DNA of 19,213 nt from an uncultured Eubacteriales bacterium (lineage in GTDB: Bacteria > Bacillota > Clostridia > Oscillospirales > Butyricicoccaceae), in contig CAJUIK010000033.1 of assembly GCA_910585875.1 (NCBI GenBank), positions 1 to 19,213 on the forward strand, written 5' to 3'. How positions within the stretch are numbered: position 1 is the stretch's first letter; each line of letters starts with the position of its first letter. This document shows, in pieces, positions 6,471-13,365 of this stretch. The translations under genes were made by a program, and so were the position numbers. The notes beneath the pieces were generated by a model. That model searched no databases. It was not told where the DNA came from and was given only the letters and a program-made list of their open reading frames with translations.

Positions 6471-8465
6471 GTGAAAAATTCTTTGAACAACAATAAGATG
6501 AGAGGCGTGGGCCTGTATTTGCTGTTGTTGGTTGTTCTGGTAGGCGCCATCGGCTTTTTGATGGAGCCTAAGTCTACTCGAACGCTGTCCTATTCCGACG
6601 TAACCCAGTTTTTTGAAAATGGGGAAGTGGAGAGCTTTGTCATTGACGACAATGAGCTGACTATGCTGCTGGATAACGGTCGGCAATACCAGTATCGGAT
6701 TCCCTCGCTGGACGTCTTTTATTTCGACCTGGGGGACACGATCAGAGAACAGCGGGCCGCGGGCACGCTGAAACAGGATTTTGTGGAGCGGGCGTCTATG
6801 CCTTGGTGGACGGCCTTTATCCCTTATCTGGTGATTATCGTGCTGTTCGGCCTGTTCTGGTATTATATGATGAACAAGCAGGACGGCGGCGGCAAATCCG
6901 CTATGGGGTTTGGAAAATCCCGGGCTAAGATGGTCAACGGCGGAGATAAAAAGGTTACTTTTCAGGATGTAGCCGGAGCGGACGAGGAAAAGAGCGATTT
7001 GCAGGAAGTGGTGGAGTTCCTAAAAGCCCCTAAGAAATTTTTGCAGCTGGGCGCCCGCATCCCCAAGGGCGTGCTGCTGGTGGGCCCTCCGGGCACAGGC
7101 AAGACGCTGATCGCCAAAGCCGTGGCCGGAGAGGCCGGCGTGCCCTTTTTCTCCATTTCTGGCTCGGATTTTGTGGAGCTCTATGTGGGCGTAGGCGCCT
7201 CTCGCGTGCGGGATCTGTTTGAACAGGCCAAGCGCCATGCACCTTCCATTGTGTTTATCGACGAAATCGACGCGGTGGGCCGGCAGAGAGGCGCGGGCTT
7301 GGGCGGCGGACACGACGAACGGGAACAGACGCTGAACCAGCTGCTGGTGGAAATGGACGGGTTTGGCGCCAACGAGGGAGTCATCATCATCGCCGCCACC
7401 AACCGGCCGGATATTTTGGACAGCGCTCTGCTGCGCCCCGGCCGCTTTGACCGCCAGGTCTATATCGGCGCGCCGGACGTCAAGGGCCGTCAGGCCATTT
7501 TGGAGGTACACGCCCGGAAAAAGCCCTTTGAAGAAGGCGTCAGCTTTGAGGCCATCGCCAAAACCACGGCGGGCTTCACCGGCGCGGATCTGGAAAACCT
7601 GCTGAATGAATCCGCCCTGTTGGCCGCCCGCCGATCCAAGAATAAAATCGGCTCTAGAGAGATCGACGACGCCTTTTTGAAAGTCATCATGGGCAATGAG
7701 AAAAAAAGCCGGGTTTATTCGGAAAAAGAGAAGAAGCTCACAGCTTATCACGAGGCGGGCCACGCCATTGTCACACGGATGCTGCCCTCTCGGGACCCGG
7801 TGCATCAGATTTCCATTGTGCCCCGGGGCCGGGCCGGCGGTTTTACCCTGAGCCTGCCCAAAGAGGATAAATTCTATACCTCCAAGCTGGAGATGCAGGA
7901 CGAGCTGGTGACCCTGTTGGGCGGCCGGGTGGCGGAAAAGCTGGTGTTGGACGATATCTCCACCGGCGCTTCCAACGACATCGAACGAGCTTCGGAGATC
8001 GCTCGGCGGATGGTGACTCGCTACGGCATGAGCGACAAATTGGGCCCCATCGCCTTTACTTCAGACCACAACGAAGTCTTTTTGGGCCGGGACTTCGCCT
8101 CTTCCAAAAATTATTCTGAAGATGTGGCGGCCCTCATCGACCAGGAAGTCAAGCGCATCATCACCGAGGCCTATCAGCGCTGCGAGGCAATGCTGGAGGA
8201 ACGCCGGGATACGCTGGATCGGGTGGCCGCCTATCTGTTGGAGAACGAGACCATGGACGGCGAGGCTTTCGAGCAGATTTTCAACGGCCAAGAAGCCGCG
8301 CCGCCGGAAAAGGTGGTGGAGATCGATTACAACCAAGCCTATCTCCATCGGGAATCCGACCCGGAGCTGGCGCCCCGTATTGATACGCCTCCGAATATCC
8401 CTCCTGAGGGGAAAGGTTTCTTGGATCCCCTTTCGGACCAAGAAGAGGATCGGGACGGCAAATAA
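6471..8465 (+). CDS. ftsH: ATP-dependent zinc metalloprotease FtsH
   Basis: Membrane-anchored AAA+ protease that degrades misfolded membrane proteins and short-lived regulators. The 664 residues show a first membrane segment (about 13-30), an extracytoplasmic domain, and a second membrane segment (about 113-131). The AAA ATPase follows with Walker A GPPGTGKT at 205-212, Walker B FIDEID at 262-267 and the ATNRPDILDSALLRPGRFDR block. The M41 protease has the zinc site HEAGH at 427-431 and a distal Asp in STGASNDI. The start is uncertain: GTG 6471 begins only 1 nt after GAAAGG; in-frame TTG 6483 would be 13 nt from it, and ATG 6498 is a third choice. All precede the first membrane helix. A bidirectional terminator follows at once. 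Confidence 0.97.
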   Translation: MKNSLNNNKMRGVGLYLLLLVVLVGAIGFLMEPKSTRTLSYSDVTQFFENGEVESFVIDDNELTMLLDNGRQYQYRIPSLDVFYFDLGDTIREQRAAGTLKQDFVERASMPWWTAFIPYLVIIVLFGLFWYYMMNKQDGGGKSAMGFGKSRAKMVNGGDKKVTFQDVAGADEEKSDLQEVVEFLKAPKKFLQLGARIPKGVLLVGPPGTGKTLIAKAVAGEAGVPFFSISGSDFVELYVGVGASRVRDLFEQAKRHAPSIVFIDEIDAVGRQRGAGLGGGHDEREQTLNQLLVEMDGFGANEGVIIIAATNRPDILDSALLRPGRFDRQVYIGAPDVKGRQAILEVHARKKPFEEGVSFEAIAKTTAGFTGADLENLLNESALLAARRSKNKIGSREIDDAFLKVIMGNEKKSRVYSEKEKKLTAYHEAGHAIVTRMLPSRDPVHQISIVPRGRAGGFTLSLPKEDKFYTSKLEMQDELVTLLGGRVAEKLVLDDISTGASNDIERASEIARRMVTRYGMSDKLGPIAFTSDHNEVFLGRDFASSKNYSEDVAALIDQEVKRIITEAYQRCEAMLEERRDTLDRVAAYLLENETMDGEAFEQIFNGQEAAPPEKVVEIDYNQAYLHRESDPELAPRIDTPPNIPPEGKGFLDPLSDQEEDRDGK

Positions 8466-8470
8466 AACAA

Positions 8471-8509
8471 GCCCCCGCTTTGGATGAAATAGCCAGAGCG
8501 GGGGTTTTT
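8471..8509. terminator. Bidirectional terminator between ftsH and the convergent membrane-protein gene
   Basis: CCCCCGCT (8472-8479) pairs with AGCGGGGG (8497-8504), followed by TTTTT (8505-8509). Read from the other strand, the stem is followed by CTTGTTTTATT, so it can also end the minus-strand gene whose stop codon is at 8522-8524. Confidence 0.9.
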
Positions 8510-8521
8510 CAACCATTTGAA

Positions 8522-9115
8522 TCAATCCCAGTGAAGCGGCGTGTCCCAGTCCAGGGGAACTTGCTCCTCCAGCAGCGCCAGAGCCTGTTCTGGGGAAAGG
8601 GTTTCGGAAAAGGCGATCCACCCTTGAGCGGGATCCTCAATGGGGACCAAGTAACGGTAAGGGGCGGCGGCGGTGATCAGCCGTTCTCCTTCTCGATAGG
8701 TCAGGGAGGAAACCGAAGCTGCTTTTGGGTCGGTCGGTTCCAGCAATATGTAGTCTTGGAACTCCGATTCTGCAAAGAAAGGTCCGGCATAACGGCCCAA
8801 GGACAGTCCTGGGCCAAGGGATAAACACCGGTAATAAGCTGCCCAGCCCTCCGGGCTGTAAACGGTGCGGGCTCGAATTTTGTTTTCCCCCTGTTTCAGG
8901 GCCAGCTCAAAGGTATGGCTAGGATATCCGATTTGGGTTAAATATTGCAGCCGGAAGGGCTTTTGCTTCTGGGCCGTTTCCAACTGAGGAAAGGGCGAAG
9001 CGATTTGGATATCAGGATGCTTCTTTCTCTCCATAAGATACCATCCCCCGCCGGTCAACGCCAGGCAGGCTAGCAGAACCGCCGCCCAGGCAGAGATTTT
9101 TTTGCTCTTTTTCAT
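8522..9115 (-). CDS. Small membrane-anchored protein of unknown function
   Basis: I do not recognise this family. The 197-residue product starts with a short Lys-rich stretch (MKKSKKIS), then one hydrophobic segment (about residues 8-27, ending ALTGGGWYL). That predicts a single N-terminal anchor or an uncleaved signal, with about 170 residues outside the membrane. The rest is soluble, Tyr- and Pro-rich, and has no catalytic motif that I can name; its end is rich in acidic residues and Trp. The start was moved from ATG at 9121 to ATG at 9115: on the minus strand AGGAGGG (9122-9128) touches the first ATG but lies 7 nt before the second. A TATACT (9135-9140, minus) is a possible -10 box without a good -35. 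The gene stands alone, convergent with ftsH. Confidence 0.7.
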   Translation of the reverse strand: MKKSKKISAWAAVLLACLALTGGGWYLMERKKHPDIQIASPFPQLETAQKQKPFRLQYLTQIGYPSHTFELALKQGENKIRARTVYSPEGWAAYYRCLSLGPGLSLGRYAGPFFAESEFQDYILLEPTDPKAASVSSLTYREGERLITAAAPYRYLVPIEDPAQGWIAFSETLSPEQALALLEEQVPLDWDTPLHWD

Positions 9116-9238
9116 ACTCATCCCTCCTAACCAAAGTATACTATGGAAATCTAATCAATGGAATAGGAGGAATGGACAAAAAAGTGAGTTGAAATTTGTG
9201 CATAGCCTACAAAAAACGCGGAGGCAATGAGAAAGAGC

Positions 9239-9267
9239 TTGCGGGGAAAAGACAGGTTTGATAAAAT
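9239..9267 (+). promoter_or_regulatory. Candidate promoter of the HTH_42 glycosylase unit
   Basis: TTGCGG (9239-9244), a 17-nt spacer, then TAAAAT (9262-9267). The -10 box matches five of six consensus bases and the -35 box three. Transcription would start near 9274, inside the longer reading frame that begins at 9279 but well before the preferred ATG at 9306. Confidence 0.45.
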
Positions 9268-9305
9268 AAAAGAAACTGATGTTCGATAATAAGGGAGGCG
9301 CGCTG

Positions 9306-10379
9306 ATGGAAGAACTGAGCCGAAGGGAATTGCTGCTGTGCAGCCTGAACCGCCAATATCTGCTGGAAAAAGGGGAGCGGATGCAGGTTGTTGGGGATCT
9401 GTTGGGATTACAGGCCCAATTCGCCCAGAACCCCGTCTATGCCCTGCGCATCCGGGCCCGGGACTTCCAACCGGAAACCTGGGGGCAGGGTCTGGTGAAA
9501 ATCTGGTCCCACCGGGGGACTATCCACGCGGTCCGTCAAGACCAGCTGGGGCTGCTGCTTTCCGCCCGGGGCGTGGAGCGGCAGTGGGAAGAGGGACGCT
9601 GGGGCATTTCGGCGGCAGATCAGGCCCGATGGGCGGCCTTTATTCAGCGGCAGACGGAACAGGGGACGGGGCGGCGGGAGGAGCTGAAGCAGGCTTGCCG
9701 CCAAGCCGGTATGGCGGAAGAGCTGCTGGACAAAGTGTTTTACGGCTGGGGCGGCCTGTTGAAAGAGATGTGCGACCGGGGAATATTGGTTTACCAGAGC
9801 GGCGCGGAAAAGCGTTTCGCCCTGCCTGGGCCTATCCAATGGACGGATCGGCGGCAGGCCCGGCTGGCGGTAATAGAGCAATATTTCAAAACCTACGGCC
9901 CGGCGACCTTGGCGGACTGCGCCGCTTTCACCGGCTGGAAAATGGCCGAAATCCGGCGATTGGCCGAGGAGCTGCCTCTGAAACAAATCCGCTGCGGAGA
10001 AGGGACTTATTGTTATCTGGGAGATCTGAATCCGGCAGGCCAGCTGCCAAGATGTCTGTTTTTAGCCGGTTTTGACCAGCTTGTGCTGGGCTATCGGGAC
10101 AGAAGCCGCCTTATCGACCGGCGGGACCTGGGCAACGTGACCAACCAGGCGGGTATTGTCTATCCCATTTTGCTGCTGCGGGGACGGGCGCGGGCCAGAT
10201 GGAAAAAAGCGCCAGGAAAGCTGATTGTTCAGCCCTTTCGGCCGCTGAGCCTTGGGGACCGGCAAGCCATAGCCGCTAAAGGGAAAAAACTGTTCGCAGA
10301 AGAAAACGTTCAGACGGAGTTTTTGCCGCCGCTGGAAGAAACGCAGAATCGAAAAGGGGGGCAAAGGGATGAATCTTGA
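9306..10379 (+). CDS. HTH_42 (AlkZ/YcaQ-type) winged-helix DNA glycosylase-like protein
   Basis: The product has 357 residues and matches the HTH_42 family (PF06224, formerly DUF1006). Its studied members are AlkZ and YcaQ/AlkX, which unhook interstrand crosslinks or remove bulky alkylated bases. Visible family marks are LLGLQAQFAQNP (residues 32-43), IWSHRGTIHAV (66-76) and FDQLVLGYRDRSRLI near 256-270. The QAQ at 36-38 corresponds to the catalytic Q-x-Q of AlkZ rather than the Q-x-D of YcaQ, so it looks AlkZ-like. ATG 9306 is chosen because GGGAGG (9293-9298) lies 7 nt before it; the upstream in-frame ATG 9279 has no site. The next gene overlaps its end by 11 nt. No antibiotic-biosynthesis genes are nearby, so a self-resistance role is not indicated here. 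Confidence 0.8.
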   Translation: MEELSRRELLLCSLNRQYLLEKGERMQVVGDLLGLQAQFAQNPVYALRIRARDFQPETWGQGLVKIWSHRGTIHAVRQDQLGLLLSARGVERQWEEGRWGISAADQARWAAFIQRQTEQGTGRREELKQACRQAGMAEELLDKVFYGWGGLLKEMCDRGILVYQSGAEKRFALPGPIQWTDRRQARLAVIEQYFKTYGPATLADCAAFTGWKMAEIRRLAEELPLKQIRCGEGTYCYLGDLNPAGQLPRCLFLAGFDQLVLGYRDRSRLIDRRDLGNVTNQAGIVYPILLLRGRARARWKKAPGKLIVQPFRPLSLGDRQAIAAKGKKLFAEENVQTEFLPPLEETQNRKGGQRDES

Positions 10380-10848
10380 TTGGGACAAGATAACGACAGG
10401 ACGGGACTTCTGCCATATCACAGCGGATCCCAGCCAAAACGCCGTGACAATCGACGACGGAGAACGGCGGATTCGGATTTGTGCTTCGGCGGAATCCCTG
10501 GATTACTGCGTCCGGGTATGGGAGCGGATTTTGAACAGCGAGGGCCTGATTTGTTTGGATTTGAGCCGTTGGGACGGCTGGCGGATGTGCTGCCGCCGCT
10601 CCATTCGCATTCCCGCGGAGCGTCTCCAAAAGCTGCCTGACCAGGGAATCGGATCCGAGCGGGGCCGGGCTCAGGGGATTTTACTCCATGTCGCTCTGCT
10701 CCCACAGGCCAGGCTGTTGGAGCTGGAGGAAGTCTGCCGCCAGTTCCAGCAAGCGGCTTCGGAAGACGCCGAAATTCTGTTCAGCGCGGGATTTTCCGCC
10801 GAGGATTTCCTGGGCGCAGATGATACGTTGGGGTTTGAAAGAGTTTGA
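10369..10848 (+). CDS. 159-aa protein with possible FtsZ C-terminal-like domain
   Basis: No assignment is certain. Residues 1-100 match nothing I recognise. Residues 101-145 (AQGILLHV, then LLELEEV, then AASEDAEILFSAG) follow, without gaps, the pattern of the FtsZ C-terminal domain: a GxLxxI strand, a helix starting LxExxxV, then an A-x(4)-A-x-I-x-F strand. There is no GTPase domain and no GGGTGTG loop, so this is not FtsZ itself. The ATG at 10369 overlaps the end of the HTH_42 gene by 11 nt and is preceded by a G-run (10356-10361) 7 nt away, so both are translated from one messenger. The likeness may reflect fold only, or chance. Expression as a real gene is well supported; function is unknown. 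Confidence 0.7.
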   Translation: MNLDWDKITTGRDFCHITADPSQNAVTIDDGERRIRICASAESLDYCVRVWERILNSEGLICLDLSRWDGWRMCCRRSIRIPAERLQKLPDQGIGSERGRAQGILLHVALLPQARLLELEEVCRQFQQAASEDAEILFSAGFSAEDFLGADDTLGFERV

Positions 10849-10906
10849 AGCGAAAACCGCTCTAAATTTTTTATGAAATCTTAGCAAAAGCGCTTGTTTG
10901 CGACCT

Positions 10907-10922
10907 AACCTCATGAGGTTTT
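10907..10922. terminator. Perfect palindrome, possible weak terminator between convergent genes
   Basis: AACCTCATGAGGTT (10907-10920) is its own reverse complement and is followed by TT, giving TTTT at 10919-10922. It lies between the plus-strand gene ending at 10848 and the minus-strand gene ending at 10950. The stem is short and almost loopless, so termination would be weak. For the minus strand, CCAT (10933-10936) with ATGG (10942-10945) followed by a T-run (complement of 10926-10931) is another weak candidate. Confidence 0.35.
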
Positions 10923-10949
10923 GACAAAAAATCCATATAAAATGGGCCG

Positions 10950-11789
10950 TTATAGGGCGTCTTTGGGGCAGGCTTTGGCGCATTCTAAACACAAAATGCA
11001 CTCTGTGCCGTTTTTCCGTTTCCGGGAATTGTCTGTCATATCCACATTCATTGGGCAGACTCGTCTGCATTTTCCGCAGGAACTACATTTGCTCTTGTCG
11101 CATTGAACGCGCAACAGAGAAAAATAGGACATGGGTTTCAAAAACACGGTTACAGGGCAGATGTATTTACAGAAGGCGCGATTGTCCTTCAGCCAAAAAG
11201 CCAAACCGGTTCCAATCGCATAATATAGGGCGTTCCCAATCCCAAAGGCCCAAAACATGATTTGTTCCATGTTGGGCGCATGAGCCAGAAAGAGGGCGCT
11301 CACAAAAGCCAGAGACAGGGCGAACGAGAGATACCGGGCCCAGCCCCATTTTTTTCGAGGATTTTGGGGAATTGGATAGGGAAGAAGGTCTAAGATCATG
11401 GCCGTCCAGCAGGCGTATCCGCACCAGCCCCGCCCAAAAACCAGCGGACCGAGGATTTTTGCCACAACATAGTGGATGGTCGCCGCCTCGAACACCCCAG
11501 AGAAAAGATAATACCAGAATCCCTCCAGCTGCATATTTTCTTTGCAGATCAGCCCCAAATAGACAAGCATATAGCTGCCTGTTAAAAATTGAGAAATCCG
11601 GCGGGCGTGTTTATAGTTGAGACGAAACAGCAGAATCCCCGCTGCGACGGACAAGCCGATATAACTGAAATTGAAGAGATAAAAGAAATTTCCTGTCCGC
11701 TGCCAAAGGAGGACGGCGATGAGTTCAAACAGCAGGCAGAAAGAAAGGGGAGGAAGGATCTTTTTGAGCATATGGGACTTTTGTTCCAT
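10950..11789 (-). CDS. Membrane polyferredoxin (4Fe-4S, NapH-like)
   Basis: Membrane protein that probably passes electrons. The 279 residues hold about five or six hydrophobic segments in the first 220 residues. Between them lie two loops with paired cysteines, GRGWCGYACWTAM and FCKYICPV, the pattern of the NapH/NosR/CcoG-type Fer4_5 domain. The C-terminus holds two classical 4Fe-4S motifs, CSSCGKCRRVCP and CILCLECAKACP. The first loop has Trp where most relatives have Pro (CGYxCP). ATG at 11789 is preferred because AGGAGG (11799-11804, minus) lies 9 nt before it; the frame stays open to 11867, but that would cross a terminator hairpin. No nitrate or nitrous-oxide reductase is nearby, so its electron partner is unknown. 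Confidence 0.85.
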   Translation of the reverse strand: MEQKSHMLKKILPPLSFCLLFELIAVLLWQRTGNFFYLFNFSYIGLSVAAGILLFRLNYKHARRISQFLTGSYMLVYLGLICKENMQLEGFWYYLFSGVFEAATIHYVVAKILGPLVFGRGWCGYACWTAMILDLLPYPIPQNPRKKWGWARYLSFALSLAFVSALFLAHAPNMEQIMFWAFGIGNALYYAIGTGLAFWLKDNRAFCKYICPVTVFLKPMSYFSLLRVQCDKSKCSSCGKCRRVCPMNVDMTDNSRKRKNGTECILCLECAKACPKDAL

Positions 11790-11810
11790 GGCGGCCAGCC
11801 TCCTGGAATG

Positions 11811-11853
11811 AAAACCCGTCCCGCCGGATATGCGCCGGCGGGACGGGCTTTTT
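11811..11853 (-). terminator. Strong hairpin between the M20 peptidase and polyferredoxin genes
   Basis: Bases 11815-11827 pair perfectly with 11835-11847 (13 bp, loop 11828-11834). Read on the minus strand the stem is followed by TTTT (11814-11811); on the plus strand by CTTTTT (11848-11853). It begins about 37 nt after the M20 peptidase stop and ends 6 nt before the Shine-Dalgarno site of the polyferredoxin gene. It can act as the peptidase terminator, as an attenuator for the next gene, or both. Confidence 0.85.
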
Positions 11854-11889
11854 GTCAGATTACACAACGAAAAGTAGAATGAGATCGAT

Positions 11890-13131
11890 TTAATCCAAAA
11901 TGGATTCGGTTTCTCCCTCTACGCCGGCCAACAGCAGCGCCAGCAGCAGGGCTTCCTGCACGCCTTTGTGGGCGTCGACAGTCTCAAAGAACTCGTTCAG
12001 GGTGTGAGCGCCGCTGTCCACGCCGCCGATGCCCAAGCAGACCGCGGGGATATTTTTGCCAATGGCCATGTTGCAGTTGGTGGAACCGCCCTGGAGGAAA
12101 TAGGGGTCGCAGCCCGTGGCCTGGATGGCGGCGTAAGCGCCTTCCACCATGGGGGAATGGATGTCCTGAGTTCCGGCGGGCACATTGCAATAGCGCTTGT
12201 GGGTGAAGGTGATCGTATCCTTGCCCCAGCGGGCGGTTTCCTCGTCGCAGGCCTCTTGAAGGGCGGTCAGGATGCGCTGATACAGCTCGTCCAGCACCTG
12301 CTGGGAGTCGGAGCGGAAATTGAATTTAATGGTGGCCTCGGGCACGATGGCATGGATGCCCGCGTCGTTGCCCGCATGGAAATTGGACACGCAGAAGGAG
12401 GTCTTGGGGTCGGAGGGCACCTGGAAATCCGCGATTTTGGCCACAGCCCGGGCGGCGGCGTTCAGCGGGTTGGCCACTTGGCCGAAGGCTCCGTGGGCGT
12501 GGCCGCCGATGCCGTGGAAGGTGGCTTCGCAGGTCATATGGCCGGTGGCCTCGTAGACCACGCCTTCAAAACCGCCGCCGTCCACGCTGACGCTGGCGTC
12601 GACCTGATTGTTTTCCAGCCAATGGAGCATACCGCCGAAGGAGCCAATGCCCTCTTCTTCCACCGTGCCCACGAAGACCAGGTCGCCCTTGGTCTGGATG
12701 CCGGCGGCGTTCAGCGAACGGACTACCGATAGGGGCACTACCATGCCCCGGGTGTCGTCCACGATGCCGGGGGCGTAGACCCGGGTTCCCTCCCGGCGGG
12801 GCTGGGGATTGGTGCCCAGGGGGAAGACGGTGTCCATATGGCCTTCCATCAGCACCTTTTTGCCGCCGCCCGCGCCCGGGCGGACGCCGACTACGTTGCC
12901 GTGGCCGTCGATGCGCACGTCCTTCAGGCCCAGCTCCTGGTACATCTCGGCGTAGCGGGCGGCTTTTTTCTCCTCGTGGAAGGTGGGCGCTTCAATTTTG
13001 CACAGCTCGATTTGGTTTTCCAGCGTCTGTTCCGCGTCCTGTTCGGCAAAGGCCATAGCCTTTTTCACGCTGTCCAGGGCCAGCAGTTTGTCCAGCGTCT
13101 GGCGGACTTTTGGGGAAACTTCATAATTCAT
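11890..13131 (-). CDS. M20 family zinc metallopeptidase
   Basis: Cytoplasmic di-zinc amidohydrolase or peptidase of family M20 (peptidase T / carboxypeptidase G2 type), 413 residues. The active-site set is complete: EGHMDT (His98, catalytic Asp100), GIVDDTRG (bridging Asp125), TVEEEG (catalytic Glu159, ligand Glu160), SVDGGG (Asp184) and GAHTLNE (His376). The dimerisation domain sits around residues 195-310, including the GIGGHAHGAF segment. The start ATG at 13131 is set by AGGAGGG 7 nt upstream; the frame stays open to 13863, but that part lies under the aldehyde dehydrogenase gene and is a shadow. It has its own promoter (13177-13205) and is followed by a terminator. The exact substrate cannot be read from the sequence. 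Confidence 0.93.
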   Translation of the reverse strand: MNYEVSPKVRQTLDKLLALDSVKKAMAFAEQDAEQTLENQIELCKIEAPTFHEEKKAARYAEMYQELGLKDVRIDGHGNVVGVRPGAGGGKKVLMEGHMDTVFPLGTNPQPRREGTRVYAPGIVDDTRGMVVPLSVVRSLNAAGIQTKGDLVFVGTVEEEGIGSFGGMLHWLENNQVDASVSVDGGGFEGVVYEATGHMTCEATFHGIGGHAHGAFGQVANPLNAAARAVAKIADFQVPSDPKTSFCVSNFHAGNDAGIHAIVPEATIKFNFRSDSQQVLDELYQRILTALQEACDEETARWGKDTITFTHKRYCNVPAGTQDIHSPMVEGAYAAIQATGCDPYFLQGGSTNCNMAIGKNIPAVCLGIGGVDSGAHTLNEFFETVDAHKGVQEALLLALLLAGVEGETESILD

Positions 13132-13176
13132 GGGAAATCCCTCCTGCAATAAAAATGATGGAATCTTCTGAACCCC

Positions 13177-13205
13177 ATTATGGACTGTTTTGCAGATAAA
13201 ATCAA
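13177..13205 (-). promoter_or_regulatory. Promoter of the M20 peptidase gene
   Basis: On the minus strand TTGATT (13205-13200), a 17-nt spacer, and CATAAT (13182-13177). This predicts a start near 13170 and a leader of about 40 nt before the ATG at 13131. Confidence 0.7.
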
Positions 13206-13298
13206 GGAAGCGAAGCAAACTTCGTGCCATTTGCCAGAAACCCGCCTCTGTTTTTGTGGAAAACGCACAAAGAGCAGGGGCGCAGAGAGGGCGGCTTG

Positions 13299-13327
13299 TT
13301 GACAAGAATAGAGGGATGGGATATACT
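13299..13327 (+). promoter_or_regulatory. Promoter of the aldehyde dehydrogenase operon
   Basis: TTGACA (13299-13304), exact consensus, a 17-nt spacer, and TATACT (13322-13327). Transcription should start near 13334. It is divergent from the M20 peptidase promoter, the two -35 boxes being about 93 nt apart. Confidence 0.85.
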
Positions 13328-13330
13328 GGG

Positions 13331-13349
13331 CCGGGGGAAAGCCCCCCGG
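13331..13349 (+). other. GC stem-loop at the very 5' end of the aldehyde dehydrogenase messenger
   Basis: CCGGGGG (13331-13337) pairs with CCCCCGG (13343-13349) around a 5-nt loop, only a few bases after the -10 box. A transcript starting at 13331-13334 would carry most of this stem at its 5' end, 3 nt before AGAGG (13353-13357), the ribosome site. It may protect the messenger 5' end. Confidence 0.4.
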
Positions 13350-13365
13350 AAAAGAGGCGGCGAGT

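Noticed and set aside
9227..9289. Possible 20-codon peptide (MRKSLRGKDRF...) upstream of the HTH_42 gene
   Set aside because: GGAGG ends only 2 nt before its ATG, and the likely promoter (9239-9267) lies inside it, so it would not be transcribed from there.
11790..11867. Upstream extension of the polyferredoxin frame
   Set aside because: It would pass through the 13-bp terminator hairpin; the ATG at 11789 has a well-placed AGGAGG.
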